Origin: Desulfuromonadales bacterium | GTDB lineage: Bacteria > Desulfobacterota > Desulfuromonadia > Desulfuromonadales > JACZKF01 | Assembly: GCA_014860175.1 (NCBI GenBank) | Contig: JACZKF010000544.1 | Span: 1 to 13,476 of the forward strand | DNA length: 13,476 nt | Direction of reading: 5' to 3' | Part shown: piece by piece, positions 1 to 6,783 of the stretch | How the letters are laid out: every line of letters starts with the position of its first letter | How positions within the stretch are numbered: position 1 is the stretch's first letter | Program-made: the position numbers and the translations under genes | The notes under the pieces: generated by a model | The model's database searches: none | Told to the model about the DNA's origin: nothing | What the model saw: the letters and a program-made list of their open reading frames with translations, nothing else

Positions 1-195
1 GCCCAGCAGTATGGTCAACCGCAACATCTTCGCTGCGATTGCCGACAGTAGCTTCGACGACTGCTCCTTTCGCAAGGAGCAGTCGAGGGCCTTCATCTGC
101 TTGCGCAGACCGGCTATGTCCGTTCGAAGCTGCGAGATCTCATCCGACTTCTTTGCCTTGCGAGTCTTCTTCTTCGTCGTATTTTCCTTGGGCAT
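1..195 (-). CDS. Possible separate start of a Lys-rich coiled-coil protein (partial, unrecognised)
   Basis: Inside the chimeric frame an ATG at 195-193 is preceded by AAGGAGG (201-207) with five bases of spacing, an excellent ribosome binding site. It lies in the non-homologous part, downstream of the point where regulator similarity ends. The product begins MPKENTTKKKTRKAKK and continues into a charged helix with coiled-coil character (about residues 20-50), running off the window at 65 residues. I do not recognise the family. The same region can also be read as the inner part of a longer foreign protein that starts before base 262, since the codons between 262 and 196 also look protein-like (EAGFKDKKAVSRAIVIARDK). 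Base composition is visibly lower in GC than the neighbours. Which start is used, and what the gene is, cannot be decided here. Confidence 0.35.
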   Translation of the reverse strand, partial: MPKENTTKKKTRKAKKSDEISQLRTDIAGLRKQMKALDCSLRKEQSSKLLSAIAAKMLRLTILLG

Positions 196-1143
196 TATGC
201 CCTCCTTTTCGAACTTGTCACGTGCGATGACTATCGCACGAGAGACTGCCTTTTTGTCTTTGAAACCCGCTTCCTTGACCGCGATCTCCAGATCGCGGTG
301 GGTCGCCGCAATGATGCGAACGTCGATGAGACAGCTCTGACTCCCACCCACGGGAGTCACCTCGCTGCTCTGGAGCACGCGCAGCAGCTTGGCCTGTAGA
401 TCCACGGGCATGTCGCCGATCTCGTCGAGGAAGAGGGTTCCACCGCCCGCCTCGCGGAAGCGCCCCTGGCGGGCAGCCACGGCCCCGGTGAAGGCGCCCC
501 GCTCGTGGCCGAACAGCTCGCTCTCGAGCAGGCTTTCGGCCAGGGAAGCACAGTTTACCTTGACAAAGGGTCCCGCTTTGCGGGAGGAGCGGTAGTGGAT
601 GGCCCGCGCCAGAATTTCCTTGCCGGTGCCGCTCTCTCCGTCGATGAGGACGGTGACATCGGTGCCGGCAACCGCCCGGATGCGATCGAAAATCCCGGTC
701 ATCGCCTTGCTCTTGCCGACGAAATCGGAGAAGCAGTATTCACCCTGCAGCTTGGCTTTCAGGGCTTCGATCTCCCGGCGGTCGCGAATGATGCCGATGC
801 AGCCGCTGACGCGCCCCTCGCCATCGCGCAGCAGGTCGGAGGAGAGAAAGGCGGGGATACGCTCCCCCTCTTTGCAGACCAGGGTAGCGGTACAGTTCTG
901 CACCGGCTTCTGATGTTTGAGGGTCCACTTAAGGGGGCAGTCGGTATCGCAGACGCTGGTGCGAAAGACCTCCCGGCAGTGCCTGCCGAGTACGTCTGCT
1001 TCCCGGTGACCGGTCATCTTCTCGGCACTGCGGGAAAAGCCGGTGATCCGCATCTCGAGATCGACGGTGTAGATGCCGTCGGCAATCGAGTTGATAACCG
1101 TCTGGAAAAACGATGGGGAATCTGTGGGGTAGTCGAAGGGCAT
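1..1143 (-). CDS. PAS/AAA+ sigma-54-dependent regulator, chimeric or disrupted in its C-terminal half, runs off the window edge
   Basis: Translation from the ATG at 1143 gives a PAS domain (residues about 10-125) and a sigma-54-interacting AAA+ domain. The AAA+ domain shows Walker A GESGTGKE (169-176), the GAFTGA loop (216-221) that contacts sigma-54, Walker B GGGTLFLDEI (233-242) and the sensor I segment IIAATHRDLE (277-286). The start is supported by AGGAGG at 1149-1154, five bases from ATG. After VKEAGF (residue 294, base 262) the family's usual continuation (FREDLYYRLN...) is missing. The open frame instead enters an unrelated Lys-rich sequence to base 1. The sensor II region and the Fis-type DNA-binding helix-turn-helix are therefore absent in the visible part, so a working activator is unlikely. 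The gene lies downstream of the lactate operon on the same strand, so it probably once controlled it. It could be a recombination fusion, an insertion or an assembly chimera. Domain calls are secure; the cause of the break is inference. Confidence 0.8.
   Translation of the reverse strand, partial: MPFDYPTDSPSFFQTVINSIADGIYTVDLEMRITGFSRSAEKMTGHREADVLGRHCREVFRTSVCDTDCPLKWTLKHQKPVQNCTATLVCKEGERIPAFLSSDLLRDGEGRVSGCIGIIRDRREIEALKAKLQGEYCFSDFVGKSKAMTGIFDRIRAVAGTDVTVLIDGESGTGKEILARAIHYRSSRKAGPFVKVNCASLAESLLESELFGHERGAFTGAVAARQGRFREAGGGTLFLDEIGDMPVDLQAKLLRVLQSSEVTPVGGSQSCLIDVRIIAATHRDLEIAVKEAGFKDKKAVSRAIVIARDKFEKEGIMPKENTTKKKTRKAKKSDEISQLRTDIAGLRKQMKALDCSLRKEQSSKLLSAIAAKMLRLTILLG
58..85. repeat. Perfect 12-bp inverted repeat with 4-nt loop
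   Basis: CGACTGCTCCTT (58-69), loop 70-73, AAGGAGCAGTCG (74-85). In minus-strand RNA the loop reads GCGA, a GNRA tetraloop, so the hairpin should be very stable. It lies inside the open frame of the foreign tail and has no T-tract, so it is not a simple terminator. Confidence 0.8.
190..202. repeat. 13-bp hyphenated palindrome over the internal start codon
   Basis: GGGCAT-T-ATGCCC, six-base arms around a single central base. On the minus strand it covers the end of the AAGGAGG ribosome binding site and the ATG at 195-193, so it could act as an operator or influence translation of the downstream reading frame. Confidence 0.5.
221..240. repeat. Perfect 8-bp inverted repeat with 4-nt loop
   Basis: CGTGCGAT (221-228), loop 229-232, ATCGCACG (233-240). 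It sits between the end of regulator homology (about 262) and the AAGGAGG/ATG of the internal reading frame, where an operator or leader hairpin would be expected if this is a separate gene. Confidence 0.7.
278..299. repeat. Perfect 10-bp inverted repeat next to the homology break
   Basis: ACCGCGATCT (278-287), CC, AGATCGCGGT (290-299). It encodes HRDLEIAV of the AAA+ domain and ends about 16 bases before the point where family similarity is lost. A hairpin beside a rearrangement point could have promoted the rearrangement, but chance within GC-rich coding DNA is possible. Confidence 0.6.
338..359. repeat. Perfect 8-bp inverted repeat with 6-nt loop
   Basis: TGACTCCC (338-345), loop 346-351, GGGAGTCA (352-359), within the codons for VTPVGGSQS of the AAA+ domain. 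It is the fourth strong stem in the first 360 bases. Confidence 0.55.
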
Positions 1144-1149
1144 GGCGGC

Positions 1150-1166
1150 CTCCTGAGGGTCAGGAG
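1150..1166 (-). promoter_or_regulatory. Hairpin overlapping the regulator's ribosome binding site
   Basis: CTCCTGA (1150-1156), GGG, TCAGGAG (1160-1166). In the minus-strand transcript the arm nearest the start codon contains most of AGGAGG (1149-1154), the ribosome binding site of the regulator at 1143. Folding would hide that site, so translation could be tuned. A 7-bp stem with a 3-nt loop is clear in the sequence; function is inferred. Confidence 0.4.
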
Positions 1167-1169
1167 AAC

Positions 1170-1198
1170 CATATATCATGATACCTGCATGATTGCAA
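1170..1198 (-). promoter_or_regulatory. Sigma-70-type promoter with operator palindrome filling its spacer
   Basis: Reading the minus strand, TTGCAA (1193-1198, 4/6 to the -35 consensus), a 17-base spacer, then TATATG (1170-1175, 4/6 to the -10). The palindrome ATCATG-N7-CATGAT (1175-1193) spans the spacer exactly, and a second nested palindrome TATCATGATA lies at 1174-1183. This is a classic repressor position between -35 and -10. It implies the regulator gene has its own promoter and a controlling DNA-binding protein, separate from readthrough of the operon. Confidence 0.5.
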
Positions 1199-1210
1199 CT
1201 TTCCGTTCCG

Positions 1211-2470
1211 CTATTCCGGCAAATCGCGAGCCACCAACTCCAGCACATGGACCACTTTCTGCGGCAGGCCGGCCCGGGTGATGATGTCCTGCAGCTGCAT
1301 CATGCAGCCGGGGCAGGCGGTGGCGACCAACTCGGCGCCGCTCTTTTCGATGCCGGGGGCCTTGCGGTCGCCGATCTTCTTGCTGGTCTCCCAGTGGTAG
1401 ACCGAGTAGGTGCCCCCCAGGCCGCAGCAGCGGTCAGCCCCCTCCATTTCGACGAACTCCACCCCCGGCAAGGCGCGCAGCAGAGCCCGCGGTTCCTTGG
1501 TGATCCCCTGGGTGCGCAGGTGACAGGGGTCGTGATAGGCGACCTTGATCCGCTGCTCCTTCTTCGGCAGGCGGGCCAGTTTCCGGGCCAGCCCTTCGCG
1601 CTCCAGGACGACCAGGGCGTCGCGCACCCGGCCGCCGATCTCGGCCTGGCGCTCGCCGAGAGAGGCGAAATGCCGCCCCATGCCGATGTTGCAGGAGGCG
1701 CAGGCGGTGATGATGGTATGCGGCTCTCCCTGCGAGAAGGCGGCCAGGTTGCGCTCGGCCAGCTCCTCCACCGTCCGGCCGTCGCCGGCGGTGATGGAGG
1801 GGAGGCCGCAGCACCCCTGGTCGGGGGGGATATACACACTAATGTCGAGGAACTTGAGGCACTTTAGCAAGGCATCGCCGAGCTGCGGGTACATGTAATT
1901 GAGCATGCAGCCGGTAAAGAAGGCGACCGTCGGCCGCCCTTCGCCGCCGGGGATGAACTGCGGGTGGCGGTCACGAAAGGTCTGGGTCGGAATCTCCGGC
2001 AGCACCCGGTCGGGGGCGATCCAGGGGGCGGGAAAGCGCAGCCGCAGGCCGCTGCTTTGCGGCACCTTGCGAAACAGCAGTCGGGAGACGGCACCTGCCC
2101 CCTTGAGGCCGATTTTCATCAACCCCGGGCGTTTGACCACTTGCCCCACGACCTTGGCGAAATTGGAGAGACCGCGCCGCTCGGCGATCTCCCGGCGGGC
2201 GGCGGCAACGATCTCATCGGTGGGGACCAGGTTCGGGCATTTGTCGAAGCACGAGCCGCAGAGCAGGCATTTCGACATGTCGGCGACGAAGCGCTCGTCC
2301 AGGGGGAGATCCTGGTCGAGCAGGGCGTGGGCGAGGGCGATCTTGCCGCGGGCCACCGCCGGCTCCCGCTTGTGCTCGGCAAACACCGGGCAGTGGGCCT
2401 GGCAGGCGCCGCATTTGACGCACTGGCGGATCTGGTCTTCTAGGTCGTGCAGGTTCTTATGTTTACTCAT
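1211..2470 (-). CDS. glcF: GlcF-like Fe-S subunit of a glycolate/D-lactate oxidoreductase
   Basis: This 419-residue protein passes electrons from the FAD subunit encoded upstream to the membrane electron carriers. Two ferredoxin-type clusters are complete: C17, C20, C23, C27 (CVKCGACQAHCP) and C68, C71, C74, C78 (CLLCGSCFDKCP). Two CCG domains follow: C188, C220-C221, C257/C260, then C316, C348-C349, C386/C389. These bind further Fe-S centres or heme-disulfide-reductase-type clusters. Length and order match GlcF. The start at 2470 is chosen because it precedes the first cysteine motif by a normal distance, but there is no clear ribosome binding site before it. The 137-base gap to the dehydrogenase upstream holds only an imperfect stem (GTGCC...GGCAC, about 2534-2555) and a weak extended -10-like sequence on the minus strand. 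The substrate (lactate versus glycolate) cannot be told from this subunit. Confidence 0.9.
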   Translation of the reverse strand: MSKHKNLHDLEDQIRQCVKCGACQAHCPVFAEHKREPAVARGKIALAHALLDQDLPLDERFVADMSKCLLCGSCFDKCPNLVPTDEIVAAARREIAERRGLSNFAKVVGQVVKRPGLMKIGLKGAGAVSRLLFRKVPQSSGLRLRFPAPWIAPDRVLPEIPTQTFRDRHPQFIPGGEGRPTVAFFTGCMLNYMYPQLGDALLKCLKFLDISVYIPPDQGCCGLPSITAGDGRTVEELAERNLAAFSQGEPHTIITACASCNIGMGRHFASLGERQAEIGGRVRDALVVLEREGLARKLARLPKKEQRIKVAYHDPCHLRTQGITKEPRALLRALPGVEFVEMEGADRCCGLGGTYSVYHWETSKKIGDRKAPGIEKSGAELVATACPGCMMQLQDIITRAGLPQKVVHVLELVARDLPE

Positions 2471-2607
2471 ACTGGAAACCGCTGAAGGGGTAAGGACAAA
2501 GAGCCTCTTTCATACCACAGAAGTTCGCCCCCGTGCCAGTCAAACTGAAGGCACCGAAAGGGGACCGCACCCGGCTCAGCGGGTTGGAATACGGGCGGAG
2601 CTTCCCA

Positions 2608-3987
2608 CTAATCGAGGAAAATCTTCCCCGGGTTGAGGATATGGTTCGGGTCGAGGGCTCTCTTGATCGCCTTCATGTAGGTGACCGCCGCCGGGTCGAG
2701 TTCCATCGGCAGGTAGGGGGATTTGGTGTTGCCGACGCCGTGCTCGCCGCTCATGGTGCCGCCGAGCTTGAGGGCGGCGGCGAAGACCTCCTCGATCGCC
2801 TTCTCCGCTTTTTCCAACTGCCCCGGCACCTTGCGGTCGATCATCACGTTGACATGGATGTTGCCGTCGCCGGCGTGGCCGAAGTTGACGATGGGGATGG
2901 CATGTCGGGTGGCGATCGCCTCCACTTCCCGGATCATGTCCGGGACCCGGGAGCGCGGCACGCAGATATCTTCGTTGAACTTGTCGGGGTTGACCTTGCG
3001 CAGGCTGGCGGAGACCGAGCGGCGCACCTTCCAGATCTCCTCGCTTTCGGCGGCGGTTTGCGCCACCCGCGTCTCCACCACCCCGAGGGGGGCGACGATC
3101 TGCAGGATCTGCTGCGCCTGCCGCTCGATCAGCTCCTTGTCGCCGTCGACTTCGATGATCAGCACCGCTTTGGCTGCCGCCGGCAGCTGCAAGCCGGTCG
3201 CCTGGCGCACGCACTCCAGGGTGGCGGCGTCCATGAACTCCAGGGTGGTCGGGATGATCTTGCCGCCGATGATAGCCGAAACCCCCTGGGCCGCCCCGTC
3301 GATGGAGTCGAAGATGACCAGCATCGTCTTTTTCGCCTCAGGGAGTGGCAGCAGCTTGATGGTGATGCGGGTGATGATGCCGAGGGTCCCCTCCGAGCCG
3401 CACATCAGCTTGGTCAGATCGTAGCCGACCACCCCTTTCATCGTCTCGCCTCCGGTCTTGATGATGTCCCCCTGGGGGGTGACGACCTGCAGGCCGAGGA
3501 TGTAGTCCTTGGTCACCCCGTATTTGACGCAGCGGGGGCCACCGGCACACTCGGCGACGTTGCCGCCGAGGGTGGAGAATTTGAGGGAGGCCGGGTCCGG
3601 GGGGTAGAAGAGACCGAGCTTTTCCACCGCCTGCTGGAACTGCTCGGTCACCACCCCCGGCTGCACTTCGGCCACCAGGTTTTCGGTGTCGATGCGCAAA
3701 ATCCGGTCGAGTCGGGTGGTGACCAGGACGATGCCGCCGGTCACCGGCAGGCTGCCGCCGGAAAAGCCGCTCCCCGCCCCGCGGGGAAAGACCGGGATCT
3801 TCTCGGCATTGGCCATCTTCAGCACCAGGGCGATCTGCTCGGCGTCGGCGGGGAAGACCACCGCGTCCGGCAAAAACTTCTGCTGGGTGGCGTCATAGGA
3901 ATAGCAGAGCCGGTCGGCATCTTCGGCGGTGACGTTCTCCGAGCCAACGATCTCCTGCAGGATCTTGAAAATGCGCGGTTCAAGCAT
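2608..3987 (-). CDS. glcD: GlcD-like FAD-linked 2-hydroxyacid (D-lactate/glycolate) dehydrogenase
   Basis: A 459-residue flavoprotein of the FAD_binding_4 / FAD-oxidase_C (VAO) family that oxidises D-lactate or glycolate to the 2-oxoacid. Visible FAD-site elements are PRGAGSGFSGG (68-78) and the GGNVAECAGGPR segment (141-152) followed by KYGVTKDYILG. The C-terminal domain has the conserved NFGHAGDGNIHVN (368-380), SGEHGVG (413-419) and LDPNHILNPGK (445-455), which hold the active-site and metal or substrate histidines H371, H378 and H415. Length is normal for GlcD. The ATG at 3987 follows a modest GAGG ribosome binding site. Next upstream is the LarA racemase and downstream the Fe-S partner GlcF. 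A racemase next to a D-specific oxidase points to lactate rather than glycolate, which is inference from context. Confidence 0.92.
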   Translation of the reverse strand: MLEPRIFKILQEIVGSENVTAEDADRLCYSYDATQQKFLPDAVVFPADAEQIALVLKMANAEKIPVFPRGAGSGFSGGSLPVTGGIVLVTTRLDRILRIDTENLVAEVQPGVVTEQFQQAVEKLGLFYPPDPASLKFSTLGGNVAECAGGPRCVKYGVTKDYILGLQVVTPQGDIIKTGGETMKGVVGYDLTKLMCGSEGTLGIITRITIKLLPLPEAKKTMLVIFDSIDGAAQGVSAIIGGKIIPTTLEFMDAATLECVRQATGLQLPAAAKAVLIIEVDGDKELIERQAQQILQIVAPLGVVETRVAQTAAESEEIWKVRRSVSASLRKVNPDKFNEDICVPRSRVPDMIREVEAIATRHAIPIVNFGHAGDGNIHVNVMIDRKVPGQLEKAEKAIEEVFAAALKLGGTMSGEHGVGNTKSPYLPMELDPAAVTYMKAIKRALDPNHILNPGKIFLD

Positions 3988-4030
3988 GGGAAAACCTCAG
4001 AAGCGTAAAGAGTTTTCGGTCGAGGCCGCG

Positions 4031-4075
4031 TCCGATCCGGCGGATCGGACCGATCAGACCGATCGGTCGGATTTC
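4031..4075. repeat. Degenerate 9-bp tandem repeat (five units) between larA and glcD
   Basis: Successive 9-mers: TCCGATCCG, GCGGATCGG, ACCGATCAG, ACCGATCGG, TCGGATTTC. The same block folds as TCCGATCCG/CGGATCGGA (4031-4049, 9-bp arms) or GACCGATC/GATCGGTC (4048-4068, 8-bp arms). The last codons of larA, including its stop at 4054-4056, are made of this repeat, so the array has grown into the coding end. It shares an ACC-N-AT skeleton and 9-bp period with the array at 8281-8316. Confidence 0.7.
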
Positions 4076-5346
4076 GTGCGGCCGACAATCGGCAGCACGG
4101 TGCCGCCGTCGGGGATGACGACGATTCGCGGATCGGGCGGCAATTTCTCGAAGGCCAGGCGCAGCGCCTCGTCGAGGTCGGCCGCTTTTTCCATCCCCAT
4201 CCCCCTGGTCTCCTCCTGGCCGAAGTCGCTGATCAGGATGATCCGGTAGCGGTCGGCCTTGAGGCGGGTGGAGTAGGCGGTCTGACCGTTGATCTCGTAG
4301 TGGTCGCGCAGGGCGGTCTCGAATTCGGCCAGCTCCCGGTGGCGGAACCAGGAGAAGAAGGTCTTGTTGCCGAAGCCGTCGGGGCAGGCGGCGAGCAGGA
4401 TGATGGTGCCGCCGTCGCGCAGGGCGCCGACCCCGTAGTCGAGGGCCTTGTGGGCCTGGATGAAATTGATGTCCTTGGGGGCGCCGCCACAGGAGACGAC
4501 CGCCAGGTCGGCCGGCGCCTCCAGTGCCACCGCATAGAGCCGGCGCACCATCTCGCAACCGGCCAGGTGGGCCGCCTCGAGATCGCCGGTGAAGACCGCC
4601 AGCACCTCCTTGTCTGGAGCCAGCACGGTGTTGAGCAGAAAATCGGGGGCGATCATCCGGGCCGCTTCGAGAACCGCCGCGTGCACCGGGTTCCCTTCGA
4701 GCACGGCGGTGGTCGCTTGCGGGTGCTTGCCGCCGACTTCGGGCGGGTTGAGGACCGAAAAGTGGGTTGCCATGCAGGTTGCCCGAGAAGCCACCCCCGG
4801 GACCAGCCCTTTGCGGCCGCCGCCGAAGCCGGCGAAATAGTGGAAGCCGACGGTACCGGTGACGATCACCCGATCCGCTTCGGCGACGCGGCGATTGACC
4901 GTCACCGGCACGCCGCCGGCGGTTATGCCGAGAGTGACCAGTTCGGCCGGGTTGTCGCAGTCGTGGTCGGTCACCCGGATGCGGCCAAACAGGGGGCCGA
5001 CGATCTTGCGGTGCTCGGCCTCGGTTTGCGGCCGGTGGATCCCCAGAGCGATGAGGATCTCCAGGTCGGCATCCGGCACCCCGAGGGCGTTGAGCCGCTC
5101 GACGACGATCGGGAGGTAGTGCTCGCTGCCGGTGTAACGGGTGATGTCGGAAGTGACGATGACAACCTTCTCCCCGGCCCGCACGATCTCTTCCAGGCGA
5201 GGAGAGCCGATCGGCTGCTCGAGAGCCTGGCGCACCAGAGCGGCTGGCGGCGCCGGTGCCGGCGGCACGGCGGCGGTCAGCAGGCGGGCACCGGGAAGCC
5301 GGCAGGCGAAGGTAGAGTGACCATAATTCAGGGTGAAGGTGTCCAT
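4054..5346 (-). CDS. larA: LarA-family nickel-pincer racemase (probable lactate racemase)
   Basis: LarA enzymes interconvert D- and L-2-hydroxyacids using a nickel pincer cofactor made by LarB, LarE and LarC. None of those three is in the window. The 430-residue product has the family's key residues: DITR (67-70), H104 in LGIHRP, H169 in VGFHYFAGFGGG, K179 in GGRKGLVPG (the lysine that holds the cofactor) and H195 in CMATH (nickel ligand). These sit four to five residues before the Lactobacillus plantarum numbering I recall (108, 174, 184, 200). The substrate-site QxxK pair is present (NFIQAHKAL). The tyrosine just before that glutamine in L. plantarum is an isoleucine here. The ATG at 5346 follows ATGAGGATGG and gives the usual length; an upstream in-frame ATG at 5424 would overlap the symporter end and is not needed. 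LarA relatives act on several hydroxyacids, so lactate is the best guess from the operon. Confidence 0.88.
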   Translation of the reverse strand: MDTFTLNYGHSTFACRLPGARLLTAAVPPAPAPPAALVRQALEQPIGSPRLEEIVRAGEKVVIVTSDITRYTGSEHYLPIVVERLNALGVPDADLEILIALGIHRPQTEAEHRKIVGPLFGRIRVTDHDCDNPAELVTLGITAGGVPVTVNRRVAEADRVIVTGTVGFHYFAGFGGGRKGLVPGVASRATCMATHFSVLNPPEVGGKHPQATTAVLEGNPVHAAVLEAARMIAPDFLLNTVLAPDKEVLAVFTGDLEAAHLAGCEMVRRLYAVALEAPADLAVVSCGGAPKDINFIQAHKALDYGVGALRDGGTIILLAACPDGFGNKTFFSWFRHRELAEFETALRDHYEINGQTAYSTRLKADRYRIILISDFGQEETRGMGMEKAADLDEALRLAFEKLPPDPRIVVIPDGGTVLPIVGRTKSDRSV

Positions 5347-5383
5347 GGCGCCATCCTCATGAATTCCAATCATACGGCAACCA

Positions 5384-6766
5384 TCAAGAGCGTGCAACCG
5401 GCCATCGCCCCCCCCACCAACCAACGAGCAGGATGGTCAGGGAGACCCCCAGCCCCAGATATAAGGGGGGAATGGTCTGCCAGCCGGCGATCCCGGCCGC
5501 CAGCACGCAGGTCGGCGCGAGAATAATGGATAAAGCCCCGGCCCGACGGGGGGTGGCACTCCCGAGAAAGACCGCTGCCAGCAGCGGCAGACAGAGGGTG
5601 GCCCCGCGCAACCCCATGGAGAGGAAGCTCCAGTCCATGATCGCCGAGCCGAGATTCCCCAACACCAGCAGCAAGGCGAGCACCAGCACCGCCAGGGTGA
5701 GAAGGCGGTAGAGGGTCAGTTCGGGGAGGCGGCCGAGGCCCAGACGGCCGAAGACATCGACCCGCAAGGTGGTGGCCACCCCCAGGGTCAGACCGGCCCC
5801 GGTGCCGACGGCGGCAATCAGCAAGGTGGCGAAGGCGGCGCCGGCAAACAAAGGGGAAAACTCGGCCTGCAGGAAGGCGGGGAGGGCCTTGACGCTCTCC
5901 AGGGAAGGGTCGACCTGCCGCATGTAGAGGCCGACGGCAATGCCGAACAGCCCCAGGGGGGGGATGATCAGGGCGCTCAGCAGGGCGCCGTCGCGGGCGG
6001 CGCGCCGGTCGCGGGCGGAGAAGACCGCCTGCAGGTAGGTCTGGGTCGAAATGACCCCGACCAGCATCGACAGCAGGTCGTTCACCCCCTCGCGCACCCC
6101 GTAGCCGAACAGGCTGAACCAGGGGGAAGGGGGGAAGACGGTGCGCAGGCCGCTCCAGCCGCCGGCCAGGCGCCAGGCCAGCACCCCGGCTCCGGCCATG
6201 GTCAGGTAGAGGAGAAAAAGCTTGGCCAGGCCGAAAGATCCGGCCCCCTTCATGCCGCCGGCGAGGACGGCCAGGCCGATCAGCGCTGCCGAGATCAGCG
6301 TCGCCGGCAGCAGACCGAAGCCGAACAGAGTGGAGAGGATGGCGCCGCCGGCGAGGAGTTGGGCGACGATGTGGACGAACATGCCGAGAGAGGAGAAGAG
6401 GCTGGCGGCCACCCGGGCCCGCTCGCCATGATAGCGGCCGATGAACTGGGGGATCGTCTCCACTTCCTTCTCGCGCAGCGGTCCGGCCAGAAACAGGCCG
6501 AGGAGCAGGCAGGCGATCCCCGCCCCGAGGGTGAACCACCAGGCGGAGAGGCCGAAGAGAAAGGCGAGCTGGGCGGTGCCGATGGTCGAGGCGCCGCCGA
6601 CCAGGGTCCCCATGATCGCCCCCGAGACGCTCCAGGCGCCGGCCCGGCGCCCGGCCAGGGAGAAGTCGCTCCCGACTTTCACCCCGCGTCCGCCCGCCAG
6701 GGCAAGCCAGGCCATGGCAGCAAGGGTGAGCAGGAAAGTGATCAGGAAAGTGGGGGATGCGGGCAT
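5384..6766 (-). CDS. Sodium:solute symporter (SSS family), probable carboxylate importer
   Basis: The 460-residue protein is almost entirely hydrophobic, with about 12-13 predicted membrane helices. It has SSS-family features: the early GGASTIGTAQLAF segment (57-69), EVETIPQFIGRYHGERAR (101-118) after the second or third helix, SLGMFVHIVAQLLAGGAILST (126-146), and GTGAGLTLGVATTLRVDVFGRL (321-342) in the region where SSS proteins bind sodium. The frame is open far upstream through radA on the opposite strand, but the protein-like part begins at the ATG at 6766 with a hydrophobic N-terminus. Only a weak AGGGA lies before it. It is the first gene of the operon, 37 bases ahead of larA, so it most likely imports the hydroxyacid that LarA and GlcDF handle. 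The exact substrate cannot be read from sequence; SSS members carry acetate, pyruvate, proline and others. Confidence 0.82.
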   Translation of the reverse strand: MPASPTFLITFLLTLAAMAWLALAGGRGVKVGSDFSLAGRRAGAWSVSGAIMGTLVGGASTIGTAQLAFLFGLSAWWFTLGAGIACLLLGLFLAGPLREKEVETIPQFIGRYHGERARVAASLFSSLGMFVHIVAQLLAGGAILSTLFGFGLLPATLISAALIGLAVLAGGMKGAGSFGLAKLFLLYLTMAGAGVLAWRLAGGWSGLRTVFPPSPWFSLFGYGVREGVNDLLSMLVGVISTQTYLQAVFSARDRRAARDGALLSALIIPPLGLFGIAVGLYMRQVDPSLESVKALPAFLQAEFSPLFAGAAFATLLIAAVGTGAGLTLGVATTLRVDVFGRLGLGRLPELTLYRLLTLAVLVLALLLVLGNLGSAIMDWSFLSMGLRGATLCLPLLAAVFLGSATPRRAGALSIILAPTCVLAAGIAGWQTIPPLYLGLGVSLTILLVGWWGGRWPVARS

Positions 6767-6783
6767 CGGTTGCGGTCCCTGCA

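Noticed and set aside
200..262. Group II intron or retron start at the regulator break (GTGCG-like 5' motif near 239, hairpins)
   Set aside because: A short GTGCG match beside an 8-bp stem is not enough; no domain V-like motif, reverse transcriptase or catalytic triad is visible in the sequence given.
2471..2607. Terminator or sigma-54 promoter in the glcD-glcF gap
   Set aside because: The GTGCC/GGCAC stem has a bulge and no T-run, and the CTGGCAC stretch on the minus strand lacks GC at the proper -12 spacing.
2533..4008. Long plus-strand open frame (about 490 codons) opposite glcD
   Set aside because: It is an antisense reading of high-GC coding DNA: composition is His/Asp/Gly-rich low complexity, no domain is visible, and glcD on the other strand has full motifs.
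5347..5424. Upstream ATG giving larA 26 extra residues
   Set aside because: It would overlap the end of the symporter gene and add a Gly-rich tail not typical of LarA; the ATG at 5346 has a suitable ribosome binding site and gives normal length.
4300..5526. Plus-strand frame of about 400 codons opposite larA
   Set aside because: Antisense of larA, no recognisable domain, and low-complexity composition.
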